Shown: piece after piece, positions 37,180 through 46,594 of the stretch | Layout: every line of letters begins with the position of its first letter | How positions within the stretch are numbered: the first letter of the stretch is position 1 | NCBI GenBank assembly: GCA_963733145.1 | Contig: CAVTCJ010000003.1 | Span: 434,001 to 498,000, forward strand | Origin: JAHIKV01 sp963733145 | GTDB taxonomy: Bacteria; Planctomycetota; Planctomycetia; Pirellulales; Thermoguttaceae | DNA length: 64,000 nucleotides | Reading direction: 5' to 3' | Program-made: the position numbers and the translations under genes | The notes under the pieces: generated by a model | What the model saw: the letters and a program-made list of their open reading frames with translations, nothing else | Database searches by the model: none | What the model was told of the DNA's origin: nothing

Positions 37180-38532
37180 TCAATATTCCCGCGTGGTGAC
37201 GATGCCCGGCTGGGGGACGGGATACTTGCCGTGGGCATCGGCGAGCAGTGGGGCCGGCGAGTCCATCGTGAGCTTGTCCACGTTGGGGGCGAGCTCGTGG
37301 TCGAGATTGAGAATCTGCTGGTAGGTAATCACTTTGCCCGTGTGCGCCGCCATGCGGCCCATCGAGGAGACCAGGCTGGCTTCGGCGCCGCGGCGGGCTT
37401 CGTTGTAGGGCTTGTCGCCGCGAATGGCGTCGATCAAGGCGATCCATTCCATCTGGTAGGGGCTTTCCGGGCCGGGCGATGATTTCCAGACGATCTCATT
37501 GTCGGCGGCCTTTTGGCCTTTGTAGATGCAGCATTTGCCCCTCGCGCCCGGTCCCGAATTGTACGTCATGCCCTTGGCGCCGTGGACGAAGCTGCTGAAC
37601 TCGTTGTAGCAGCCGTCGATGCTCCGGCCGTCGAGCAACAGCTTCGCGCCGTCGTCGAAGGTGTACTCGACGGAGTAGGTGTCGAAGTTCTGATCCACGA
37701 AATCGCCGCGATACTGCCGGCCGCCGAGGGCCTGGGCCGAGACCGGCCAGGCGTCCTTGTACCAGCAGCACTCGTCGATGTTGTGGATGTAGAAATCGCT
37801 GTAGGCCCCGCCGCTGGCCCAAATAAAACTGTGGAAGCGGCGGATTTGATAGAGTAGATCGCTCAGCTTGCCGTCGTTGGCCTTCGAGGCGAAAGAGCCC
37901 GCCGGACCGTGCATGCGATAGGTCCGCATGGCGATGATCTCGCCGATGCGGCCGGCGCGGAGCTGGTCGATCATCTCCAGCCGGGCGGGGCAGTGGCGCG
38001 ACATCAGTCCCACGCCCACCTTCAGGTTCTTCTTCTCCGAATCGGCGGCCAGGGCCAGCATTTTCCGCGTGGTGGGCCCGTCGACCGTGGTCGGCTTCTC
38101 CATGAAGACGTTCAAGCCCTTCTCGATGGCATAGCCGAAGTGGACCCAGCGGAAAGCGGGCGGCGTGGTGAAAAGCGCCACGTCGCCGGGAGCCAGGCAA
38201 TCCATCGCCTTCCGGTAGGCGTCGAAGCCGATGAAGCGGCGGTCGGCGGGCACGTCCACGCCCTGGCCGAATAGTTTCGTCAGGCGTTCGTGGCTGCCCG
38301 ACAACTTGTCCTCGAAGACGTCGGCCATGGCCACCAGCTTGATGGGACCGTTGGGGACGGAGAGGGCATTGCGGACTGCCCCGGTGCCCCGGCCGCCGCA
38401 GCCGATCAGGGCCAAGCGGATGGTGTTGTTCTCGGCGGCATGGACGCGGGGAACAACAACGCCCGCCAGGGCCGTAGCGGCGGCGATGCGGCCGGCGCCG
38501 CGATGAAATTCGCGACGTGTTTGATCGTTCAT
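37180..38532 (-). CDS. Tat-exported Gfo/Idh/MocA oxidoreductase
   Basis: This 450-residue protein carries a twin-arginine signal (TRREFHRGAGR, then a hydrophobic stretch ending HAAE). The Rossmann domain begins IRLALIGCGGRGTGAVRNAL with the nucleotide loop GCGGRGTG, then VAMADVFEDKL. The EKP catalytic lysine motif is FMEKPTTVDG. The C-terminal sheet domain includes GGAYSDFYIHNIDECCWY and ends GIVTTREY. Such proteins are strongly expanded in planctomycetes and are thought to oxidise sugars in the periplasm. The substrate is unknown. It is convergent with doxX and is preceded by GGAG. Confidence 0.93.
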   Translation of the reverse strand: MNDQTRREFHRGAGRIAAATALAGVVVPRVHAAENNTIRLALIGCGGRGTGAVRNALSVPNGPIKLVAMADVFEDKLSGSHERLTKLFGQGVDVPADRRFIGFDAYRKAMDCLAPGDVALFTTPPAFRWVHFGYAIEKGLNVFMEKPTTVDGPTTRKMLALAADSEKKNLKVGVGLMSRHCPARLEMIDQLRAGRIGEIIAMRTYRMHGPAGSFASKANDGKLSDLLYQIRRFHSFIWASGGAYSDFYIHNIDECCWYKDAWPVSAQALGGRQYRGDFVDQNFDTYSVEYTFDDGAKLLLDGRSIDGCYNEFSSFVHGAKGMTYNSGPGARGKCCIYKGQKAADNEIVWKSSPGPESPYQMEWIALIDAIRGDKPYNEARRGAEASLVSSMGRMAAHTGKVITYQQILNLDHELAPNVDKLTMDSPAPLLADAHGKYPVPQPGIVTTREY

Positions 38533-39266
38533 GGGTTCAGCTCCGATCGAGTGGGGTGATTATGAAAGGAAGGGAAAGGGGGATGCGATGTTTGCGCGGC
38601 ATTTCATACGGTATTCTTAGTTTTTTCAACTCGCCGCATCGAGCAGTCGCTGATTATCTATTTTATCCGCCTTCAAGTGAGTTTAATAGTGTTCAGCGAA
38701 CGGAACGCTAATCTGTGCTAATCCAGATAATTAGTTGCTGTTGCGAAAAGTAGGGTGGGTCAAGCGAAGCGCAGCCCCACTACCGTTTTACCCGCAGTTG
38801 GTGGGGCTGCGCTTCGCTTGACCCACCCTACGCAGGTTTAATAGTGTTCAGCGGACGGAACGCTAATCTGCACTAATTGACGCTAAGTTGTCGTCCAAAA
38901 ACAACTTCGGTATATGTAGGACAGCCGCCCCCGGCTGTCCAGGGCGATTCGCACAGCCGAGGGCGGCTGTGCTACAAGTTGTTTCTGGACGACCGCTAAC
39001 CCCGAGAATTAGCGCAGATTAGCGAGAATCAGTGTTCCCTCCCTTCCTGGACGTGTTCCGTGGACCAATTCGGCGTCAATTGTTCCGGTGCTCCCGGCCG
39101 GAAGTCAGCCCAAATTGCCTTGACTTGCCGCCGGGGGGTCGGTATGGTGTGCGGCCCAATTGAAACGGACTGGGTTGACCTCGCGGCAAAGGGGACGGTC
39201 CCATTTTCGTTGACACGAAAATTGGGACAGTCCCCGGAACGAGCGACTCTTCCTCGGCTTACGGCG
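38533..39266. other. Spacer with inverted elements and a duplicated 40-bp segment
   Basis: No gene is supported. An inverted element of the GTAGGGTGGGTC family (38750-38831) is flanked by two near-copies of GTTTAATAGTGTTCAGCG and its continuation GGAACGCTAATCTG (about 38679-38722 and 38836-38878). A hairpin of GGACAGCCGCCCCCGGCTGT type (38914-38978) and a decayed GGGGACGGTCCC repeat (39189-39234) follow. Confidence 0.8.
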
Positions 39267-40183
39267 ATGCTTATGCCCACTGCGCGGCGTCAAATCCTGC
39301 TGTTGCTGACCATTTCGGCCATCGCCGGCTGCGCCGGGCCGGCGTTGCACCAGGGCAAGTCGCCCTTGATGCCCGCCCAAATGTCGTCGGACGCCGTCGT
39401 GCTGGAGATGTTTTTCGTCCGCTGCCCCTTCGGCGATCCGACGGTCAACGAAAAGCTCTGGCAAGAGATCGACGAGCAGCAGTTTCCGGCCGAGTTGCGC
39501 GAGCGCTGGCGCGGAACGGCTTCCGCGTGGGAATGGTCGAGGGCCGGATGCCCACCGAGCTGTCGAAACTGCTCGAGCTGAGCAATCAGCCGCCTCCCGA
39601 GGCCGAGGAAAAGGGCAAAGACAAGGATGCCGGAAAGAGCGATGGCAAGGCCGGAGGCAAGGCGGACAAGGTCGAAGATTTCACCGATCAACCGCGGGTC
39701 GTCCATCGCCGCCTCGATATCCGGCCCGGCCAGCGGGGCGAGATCATTGCCTCGGGCACGTACGACCAGTTGACGGTTTTGTTGTGCGAGTCGGGCCTTT
39801 CCGGAAAGACCTACAACCAGGCACAAGGCATTTTCGAGATAAGACAGTTTCCGCGGCCCGACGGCCGAGTGCGGTTGCAGCTCGTGCCGGAACTGTACCA
39901 CGATCAGATACGGCAACGCTGGGTGGGCAGCCAGGGGATGCTCCGGCTGGACGCCAGCCGCCCGAAGCAGGTCTACGAGGAGATGACCCTCTCGGCCGAC
40001 CTCGAGCCGGGAGGCATGCTGATCCTCGCCAGCCTGCCCAATCGGCCGGGGAGCCTGGGGCATTACTTTTTCACCGAAAAAGACGCGCGGCTCGAACAGA
40101 AACTGCTCATCATCCGCCTGGCCCAAACGCAGAACGACGGGCTGTTCAACCCGCCTGAACCGTTGAAGTTGGAAGAAGAATGA
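39267..40183 (+). CDS. Putative lipoprotein (frameshifted)
   Basis: A lipoprotein signal (ILLLLTISAIAGC) precedes an N-terminal part with SSDAVVLEMFFVRCPFGDP and LWQEIDEQQFPAELRERW. The frame changes near 39515-39530 and continues MVEGRMPTELSKLLELS, a charged linker (EEKGKDKDAGKSDGKAGGKA), then VVHRRLDIRPGQRGEIIASG, VRLQLVPELYHDQ and GHYFFTEKDARLEQKLLII. The repaired length is about 305 residues. I recognise the family only as a planctomycete hypothetical lipoprotein. Its last 40 bp are partly duplicated downstream at 40281-40324. Confidence 0.7.
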
Positions 40184-40280
40184 GGGAAGAAAGGAGAAGA
40201 GCGAAGAGGGAGGAGCGAAGAGGGATGAGTCTCTGTAGGGTGGGTCAAGCGAAGCGCAGCCCCACCAACTGCGGGAAAAA

Positions 40281-40324
40281 CTGTTCAACCCGCCCGAACC
40301 GTTGAAACTTGGCGAGGAGTGAGG
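40281..40324 (+). repeat. Duplicated 3' tip of the upstream lipoprotein gene
   Basis: CTGTTCAACCCGCCCGAACC through GAGGAGTGAGGGA repeats 40141-40187 with a few changes, including the stop codon. Between the two lie a GA-rich run and a half GTAGGGTGGGTC element (40235-40276). A second GA-rich pair (40320-40375, 40443-40475) follows. Confidence 0.85.
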
Positions 40325-40487
40325 GAATAAAAGGGAAGAGAGAAGAGGGAGGAGCGAAGAGGGAGGAGGGCAGTACCGCTGAAATAAGCTCGTCTACGCG
40401 CCCACTCGTTCCCATGCTCCGCAGGGGAACAAGATGTCCGCATTTCTCTTCCCTCTTCCCTCTTCCCTCTTCCATCCAGGAGCGGGA

Positions 40488-41465
40488 TCATTTCAGCGTC
40501 TTCCGCACGTCTTCCAACTGCCCCGCCGAGCCGAGCATCGAGTTCTTGTGGATGATGTAGTCGGCATAGGCGGCCATGAAGGTCTTTCCGGGCGGACGCA
40601 GATCGAAATTGGCCGGATCGTCGCGGAAAGACTCGCGATGGATGGCGCACCAGACGAGCCGGCCGTCGGTGTCGATGTTGATCTTGCAGACGCCCAGTTT
40701 GGCGGCCGGAAGGTATTGCTCCTCGGGCACTCCGCTGGCGCTCTTCATTTTGCCGCCGGCGTCGTTGATCCGCTGGACCCACTCCTGCGGCACGCTGCTG
40801 CTGCCGTGCATCACCAGGGGGAAGTTCTTGGGCAGCAGCTTTTGGATTTTTTCGAGGACGTCAAAGTGCAGCCCTTGTTTGCCGGTGAACTTATACGCCC
40901 CGTGCGAGGTGCCGATGGCCGCGGCCAGCGAATCGCAGCCGCTCCGCTCGACGAACTCGGCGGCCTGATCGGGATCGGTCAGACAGACGCTGCCGGAGAC
41001 GTCCTCCTCGACGCCGCCCAGCCGGCCCAGTTCCGCTTCGACGACGATCCCCTTGGCCTGGGCCCGCCCGACGACGCGGCGGGTGATCTCGATGTTCTTG
41101 GCGAACTCCTCGCCCGAGGCGTCGATCATCACCGAGCTATAGAAGCCGCTGTCGATGCAGTCGTAGCAGGCCTCTTCGGTGCCGTGGTCGAGATGGACGG
41201 CCAGGATCGACTCGGGGAAAATTACGTCGGCCGTGCGGATCATCGCTTCGAGGAACCGCTTGTCGGTGTAGCCCCGGGCGCCGCGGGAGATTTGCAGGAT
41301 AAAGGGGGCGCTGACGGCCGGATTGACCGGGTCGTCGTTGGATTTCACCTTGCCCAGATTGCCTCGGAACAGCCCCACGGTCTGTTCGAGATTGTTGATG
41401 TTGTAGGCCCCCACGGCATAGCGGCCGTAGGCGTGGGCAAAGAGCTGTTTCGTAGTGACGATCAT
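40488..41465 (-). CDS. fba: Class II fructose-bisphosphate aldolase
   Basis: This zinc-dependent aldolase splits fructose 1,6-bisphosphate in glycolysis and reverses it in gluconeogenesis. The sequence has AVGAYNINNLEQTVGLF, the metal site in LAVHLDHGTEE, the EAELGRLGGVEEDV motif, GTSHGAYKF (metal His), LVMHGSSSVP and KINIDTDGRL. At 325 residues the length is normal. The start at 41465 (MIVTTKQLFAHA) is preferred because GGAAGGAGG lies just upstream. A more upstream ATG would add unconserved residues. Confidence 0.95.
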   Translation of the reverse strand: MIVTTKQLFAHAYGRYAVGAYNINNLEQTVGLFRGNLGKVKSNDDPVNPAVSAPFILQISRGARGYTDKRFLEAMIRTADVIFPESILAVHLDHGTEEACYDCIDSGFYSSVMIDASGEEFAKNIEITRRVVGRAQAKGIVVEAELGRLGGVEEDVSGSVCLTDPDQAAEFVERSGCDSLAAAIGTSHGAYKFTGKQGLHFDVLEKIQKLLPKNFPLVMHGSSSVPQEWVQRINDAGGKMKSASGVPEEQYLPAAKLGVCKINIDTDGRLVWCAIHRESFRDDPANFDLRPPGKTFMAAYADYIIHKNSMLGSAGQLEDVRKTLK

Positions 41466-41611
41466 ATATCCTCCTTCCGGGACTGTCGTTCGGCGTCTGA
41501 ATGTGGCAATTTTACGGAAACCACACCCCATAGGCTAGTGCTCTGTCAATGATGAAATGGAGGTTGGGGCGGCAGTTGTACTGCCGCCCCGGCGTGGCAG
41601 TACAACTGCCA

Positions 41612-43140
41612 CCCAATGCCGTTTCTGAAAGTGTTTCGTTTTCGTTGCTAAGTCGTTGTTGTGACTAACGTTGCTGCGACAATTTGGCTCGGGAAACTGC
41701 CCCTGCATGAAAATGCCGTTCCGGCGATGATAGGGGCTTACGAAGCGAAACCCTACCACGGAGGAACGGCAAATGGTGCGCGCAAGGAAGCGAGCCCGCC
41801 AGCGACGGCGGGCCAAGTCGCTGCTCGGGGCGATGCGGGAGTTTCTCACACCCGAGGTTTTCAAGCAAGTGCGAAATGCGGCGCGGCGGCGGAAACCGCC
41901 GCGCTGGGATCTGCACCCCCTGCTGTTGATCCTTCTGCTGACGACCTACTGCTCGGGCGACAGTTTGCCAGAAAAATTCGAGGCTGCCAGAGGATTTTAT
42001 GTGGTTTGTTGTCCCAAAAGGAGACGCCCAGGAAAGTCCTTCGCGGGTTTCGGGAAAGCCGTTGCCAAACTTCCCATGCCCGTGCTGCGGGCATTGGCTG
42101 CTGGCATTCGCGGCCGTTGCCCGGTGATCTTCGGCGAAAAATGGAAAGTGGCGGGCTTTATTCCCTTGGGCTGCGACGGTACGCGGCAGAACTGCCCGCG
42201 CAGCCAGGAACTCGAACGACGCTTGGGCTCCGGCTGCAAGGAGGGCTCGTCGCCAATGATCTGGAACACGTCGCTTGTTCAGCTCACCTTGGGCATTCCC
42301 TTTTGTTGGCGTTTGGGCAACGGGAGCAAGCCCAGCGAGAGGAGCCACTTGATATTCATGCTGCGTTGGCTGCCGGCGGCGGCGTTGATCGTGGCCGACG
42401 CGGGTTATGTAGGCTACGAGGTTGTGGCAACGCTCATGACCAAGGCGGCTTTTCTCATCCGCATGTCCTCCAAAGCGACCTTTTACAGCGAAGCCAACGA
42501 GCCGTTGGAGGAATTCCGCGAGCGAATCGTCTACTACTGGCCGAAAAATCGGCAGAAAGAAGGCCAGCCGCCGCTTCGCGGCGCTTGCTGCGGATTCACA
42601 GCGTCCACCACAAGATCGACGTGTGGCTGTTTACGAACGTGGAAGATCCCCGGCAATTGTCGTTGGAAACGGCAGCCACTTGCTATCGTTGGAGATGGGA
42701 AAACGAGGGATTTTTCCGGACCTACAAGCGGACTCTGAAAAAAGCCGTGCTGATTGGTCGAACGGTGGCCCAGGTGCATCGCGAGGCGGAAGCTTCCATG
42801 ATTGCCACGCAATTGCTCCTTTGTCAGGGCGCGATGGCGATGCGCGCGGTGGCGAAGAACGGCCTTCCGGTGATGTGCAGCCCGCGTCGTGTGTTGCTGG
42901 AGGCGCGTCACGACATGTCCGCGCCAAGGAACCCACGGAGCCCTTCGCCGAACGGATTACCAGGGCCGAACGCGAACAGCGCGTCCGCACCAGCGCCAAG
43001 GAAAAACGCGAATGGCCGCGTCGCAAGCCGCATACGGCACCCCATGCGCCCATTTTGCTGATGCTGACCGACGAACAAAAGCTCATAATCCATAAGCAGT
43101 TACAAGCAGCATGATCAACCGAACTGGAAACGGCATTGGG
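41612..43140 (+). mobile_element. IS4-family insertion sequence, about 1.53 kb
   Basis: Terminal inverted repeats CCCAATGCCGTTTC (41612-41625) and GAAACGGCATTGGG (43127-43140) enclose one transposase gene. TGCCA stands on both sides (41607-41611, 43141-43145) and may be the target duplication, though the flank is itself a GGCAGT/ACTGCC palindrome, which blurs the border. The element appears inserted in that palindrome (41567-41615). Confidence 0.8.
41773..43114 (+). CDS. IS4-family DDE transposase (two frameshifts)
   Basis: The transposase starts at ATG 41773 (MVRARKRARQRRRAKSLLG). The first catalytic Asp is in LGCDGTRQNCPRSQELE and the second in ALIVADAGYVGYEV. The third part is the IS4 signature Y-(2)-R-(3)-E-(6)-K in YRWRWENEGFFRTYK. 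The first frame runs to about 42570, the second (IHSVHHKIDVWLFTNV) to about 42915, and a third carries EPTEPFAERITRAEREQR to the stop at 43114. The element ends are intact, so the shifts may be sequence errors or recent decay. Confidence 0.82.
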
Positions 43141-43435
43141 TGCCACCCCAACATCCGCCCCCACTGAACAGGTGGCATTGGGTGCGCACGCATGCACCTT
43201 GCGCTTTTAGGCGGCGGTCGATTGGTGGCGGCGCGAACCGGTCAGGCGGTGGGGGCGGTTCCGCCGGAAACGGGCGAGCGTGGGCGTGTCGCTGAGGTGG
43301 TCCGCCACGAGAGTTAGCATCGGCTCGGCGCCACGCGATCAGAATTTCTCCGTGCCTTTCATCCGCCGGTTGATTTGTTTCACGGTCGATTCCACATACG
43401 TGCTGGTGACCGGCAATCCTTGCTGGGGCAACGTG

Positions 43436-43533
43436 AGGGGGACAGGTCCATGTTTTCGGCCCTCGGTTTATCGGCAAAATCACGTTTTCCCGCCGAAAAA
43501 TGGACCGGTCCCCTGCCGCCCCACGAACGGTTA
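43436..43533. repeat. REP-like element B
   Basis: GGGGGACAGGTCCATGTTTT and the facing AAAAATGGACCGGTCCCCTG are imperfect arms with CGGCCCTCGG and CCCGCCG inside. It replaces the middle of the transposase pseudogene. A reverse-oriented copy lies at 61478-61572. Confidence 0.85.
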
Positions 43534-43833
43534 CGAAGTCGAGGATTGGCACGTAGTGGGAGAAGGGCCGTCGCCACAGGCCCCAGTTGGCCTCCGAGCC
43601 GTCGGCCACAAACGCCTGGCGGAAAACTCGTCGCTGGCGTGCCGGCATACACGACTTTCTTCCAGGCCGTCGGACTGCAGTCATAGTCCACGTCCAGCCC
43701 CGGCGCTTTGGACCGAGGGGAAAAAAGCCCGGCGACAGCCGGGGCAGTAGCACTCTTGCTCGTTCAGCGGCGCCTCCAAGCCGCGTCGCGTTTGTACGGT
43801 GCGCTCCCGCGGCTTGATACGCCGTCCCTCGAA

Positions 43834-43933
43834 GGATCGGCAAATTAATAACTGTCGCATTTCAGAAGGGGACAGTCCCATTTTCGTCGAACGAAAATTG
43901 GGACAGTCCCCCACTTATTGATTCGCCGGCCCT
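43834..43933. repeat. REP-like element A (100 bp)
   Basis: It starts GGATCGGCAAATTAATAACT and contains the palindrome GGGGACAGTCCCATTTTCG / CGAAAATTGGGACAGTCCCC, ending TTATTGATTCGCCGGCCCT. An apparently identical 100-bp copy lies at 59288-59387 and a 66-bp copy at 61587-61652. A decayed core lies at 39189-39234. Confidence 0.92.
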
Positions 43934-44239
43934 AAGCCGCAATGCGGACAATGCGGCGGCCCCAGGCCGCTTTCCGCCAACTGTTGCTCGAACACTTCCA
44001 GGCTGACAGCATCGCCCGCCGCCAAGGCGAGTCGCTCGATTGTCGTGAACCGCGCCTCGCCCTGCTCGGTCTCCGGCAGATCTCCTTCGGCCAGGATTTT
44101 CTGCAACGCCTCGTGAACCGCCCGCCGCACACGCTCCTGAAATTGTTCGATTGTTGCCATCCCGGGCTTCCTCCTTTATGCAGCTTCTCACTCAGGCGCG
44201 TCCTATCGCCCAGATTTACCCCCCTATTGATAACACAAA

Positions 44240-45324
44240 ACCCGCCACCGCGCAAAGTGCAAGGTGTACCCATTGCCGGCAGTTGCTGCTGCCGATCCTG
44301 CGAACCTTGCTGCTGGCGGTCATCGACGACACGCCCACCAAAAGGTACGGTCCGAAGGTCGAAGGGGCCGACATCCATCACAATCCCACGCCGGGACCGG
44401 CCGACCAAAAATATCTCTACGGACATATCTGGGTGACCATCTCGTTGGCCGTGCGGCATCCGCGTTTCGGGGCTTTGGCCTTGCCACTGCGGGCGATGCT
44501 CTACGTCCGCCGCAAAACGATGGCCACGATCCCGAAGTGGCGCGACTGGACCTTCGCCACCAAGCTGGTGTTGGCCGCCCGACTGGTCGAATGGCTCGCT
44601 CCGATCGTGAAACAGGCCGGAAAAACACTGTGGATCGTCGTCGATGGCGGCTACGTGAAAGCGCCTTCTTGAAACGTGCCTTGCGGGCCGGGGTGACTGT
44701 GATTGGACGGTTGCGCAAGGACGCGGCCGCGGCCGTCCGCCGAAATACGGCAAGAACAGGATCAGTCTGGCCAAGCGCGCCGCTCATCGCCACGGCTGGG
44801 AGGCTGCCAAATGCACTGTTTACGGCAAAACGGTCACGAAGCTCTACAAGACCTTCCTGGCGACGTACCGGCCGGTCGGCGGCGCGATTCGCGTGGTGAT
44901 CGTCCTGGAGGATCACAATTGCTTCCCCTTCTTCTCGACCGACCCGCACGCCACAGCGGTGGAAATCATCGAAGCCTTCGCCGACCAGGCGACGATCGAG
45001 CAGGACTTCCACGATGTAAAGGAAGTCTGGGGCGCGGGCCAGCAGCAGGTGCGGAACATTTGGTGCAATGTGGCCGTCTACCATTTGAATCTCTGGATTC
45101 ATTCGCTGGTGGAACTCTGGTGTTGGAACCGATCCCACGACGAACTATGCGACCGGAGCCTGTCACCGTGGGACGACGCCGAACGTCGTCCGTCTCACGC
45201 CGATCGCCGCAAAGCCTTGCGGCGACACATTATGGATCACGAATTATTGACGCTTGCCGCCGTCCGGCGGCTGCCGCAAAAAATCCTCCAACTCACCAAA
45301 CGTCTTATGACCTTGGCGATGTGA
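44240..45324 (+). pseudogene. DDE transposase lacking its N-terminus
   Basis: The first recognisable residues are LLLAVIDDTPTKRYGPKVEG (first Asp), then HHNPTPGPADQKYLYGHIWV, WIVVDGGYVKAPFLKRAL (second Asp) and, after a frame change near 44670-44720, RPPKYGKNRISLAKR, LYKTFLATYRPVGG and FADQATIEQDFHDVKEVWGA (Glu), ending DHELLTLAAVRRL. About 120 N-terminal residues and the upstream element end are missing, so it is an immobile remnant. Confidence 0.78.
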
Positions 45325-45345
45325 TGTGAATCGTTTCTTCAGAAA

Positions 45346-45522
45346 GTGCAGAACGTCAGATACGTCAAAATAGTCGTGGTTTCCAATCATGGCGTACCCA
45401 ATTACGTCGGGCTCGGCTTTGTCACCTTTGAGGAGACCGTTGTTCCCGAACCGGGAACGTTGGCCTTGTTGGCCGCCGGCTTGATCGGTCTGCTCTGCTA
45501 CGCCTGGCGGAAGCGAAAGTAG
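45346..45522 (+). pseudogene. 3' tail of a PEP-CTERM protein gene
   Basis: The frame reads NYVGLGFVTFEETVVPEPGT, then LALLAAGLIGLLCYAWRKRK and a stop at 45522. This is a textbook PEP-CTERM sorting signal: VPEP motif, one hydrophobic segment and a basic end, recognised by exosortase. Everything upstream was replaced by the transposase remnant, so only about 55 residues survive. Confidence 0.85.
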
Positions 45523-46011
45523 GAAGAATGTTGGATGGCGGATGGTGGATGTGTCCCCGAGGGCGCATCCACCGTCCAATATCCACCGGCCCCAAAGGGG
45601 CTTTGCTTCTCCCAGCCCAGGCAACGCCCTGGGCTGGGAGAACGCGGGGCCTTATGGGACCTAAGGACCGGCTAATCAATTACCGTCGGAAATAATTCGT
45701 AGGGTGCGTGAAACGCACCATGCCTCGCCGACTGTGGCGCGCTTCACGCACCCTAGCGTATCATCGAATTGTGATGTGAGGTTCTGAAGTTCGCGGTTGG
45801 ATGTGTTGACGCGAAAACGCCAGAAATTTAAGCGAGTTCAATCCATCCGCTGAGCAATGCAAGCACAAGGCAAACGTAGCGCTGTAGCATTAAATCTACC
45901 GTCCACCATCCACCATCCAAAATCTCCACGGGCTTTATCTCTGTAGGGGCCTTTTGTCAACGGGTATTTTGCGGTTTTGGTTGAAAGGGTTGTGCTTTTT
46001 GTGCTACGCTT
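45523..46011. other. Spacer with hairpins and an inverted element
   Basis: No gene is supported. It contains hairpins around GGATGGCGGATGGTGGATG / CATCCACCGTCC (45533-45580) and CTCCCAGCCCAGG / CCTGGGCTGGGAG (45608-45640), and a GTAGGGTGCGTGAAACGC element (45699-45756). Confidence 0.75.
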
Positions 46012-46140
46012 GAAGTGCCTGGTGAAACGGAAGGAGGCTCTGCGGGGACGCAACCTCCCTAGGGATAGCCAGGCCGAGGGTGCGCCAATGGTGCATCCGA
46101 CCTCTGGATGTGCATGTCGCGCTCAGAGGTCGTTTTCTTC
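46012..46140 (+). ncRNA. Candidate structured leader RNA with terminator-like hairpin
   Basis: CCTGG (around 46018) can pair with CCAGG (around 46069), closing a domain with GTGAAACGG, an internal GGAGG/CCTCC stem and GCGGGGACGCAACC. Then CGACCTCTG/CAGAGGTCG (46098-46132) forms a nine-pair stem followed by TTTTCTTC. The GGGGACGCAA stretch recalls c-di-GMP-I class RNAs, but the rest does not fit well. No intact gene follows, because IS110 debris begins 450 bp downstream. Confidence 0.3.
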
Positions 46141-46594
46141 GACACCCATTGGACACCCGAGCCATGCCTCCGAAAATCCATCGTCGAAGCCCGCTCAAGG
46201 CGTTAGGGTCGTCGTGTTCTCGTTACATCGTCTTGGTATCGTCATTACCATGTTGTCGCTCGCTGGAGGCGGAATCGAGTTTCCCGTCCTCGTCGCAGGA
46301 GCGGTGCGGCGCGGCGGTTGGATTCATCTCTTCGCAGTCACCGGACGCGGCGGTCGCAATGCCGACGCGTGTGCTCCGGGCTGAATAAAACCTTGTTCGC
46401 GTCGGTCGGGCCGAATTCACACTGACGCAGTCGCCGCCAAGCAGCCGCCCGGTTTCGGGAATGCTTCACGTGCGAGGCGGGCCGAATAAAAGCTGGTCGC
46501 GGTCTCCGACGCGGCGGAATGCCCTCCACGGAGAGATCCTCCGCGGCCGCAGGACGTCACAAAGATGCCGCGTTACGCCGATTCGTATTTGTGC
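46141..46594. other. Spacer before the IS110 remnant
   Basis: No gene is supported. Two related segments, GGGCTGAATAAAACCTTGTT followed by CGCGTC (about 46379) and GGGCCGAATAAAAGCTGGTC followed by GCGGTC (about 46481), are direct repeats about 100 bp apart and may be leftovers of the IS110 flank. Confidence 0.6.

Larger units (their letters stand above)
43205..44160 (-). pseudogene. Zinc-ribbon transposase interrupted by two repeat elements
   Basis: The start at 44160 (MATIEQFQERVRRAVHEALQ) is preceded by GGAGGAAG. After CPHCG the gene is broken by REP-like element A (43834-43933), resumes as VQTRRGLEAPLNEQECYCPGC and CRRAFFPS, then RQAFVADGSEANWGLWRR and HYVPILDF. It is broken again by REP-like element B (43436-43533) and ends STYVESTVKQINRRMKGTEK and TLARFRRNRPHRLTG near 43205. 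I recognise it as a widespread planctomycete transposase; the exact IS family is unsure. The segment between the FV and STYVES parts is also deleted. Confidence 0.75.

Noticed and set aside
46012..46140. Firm c-di-GMP riboswitch call
   Set aside because: Only the GGGGACGCAA stretch fits. The GAAA tetraloop and the second conserved stem are not seen, so it is listed only as a candidate RNA.
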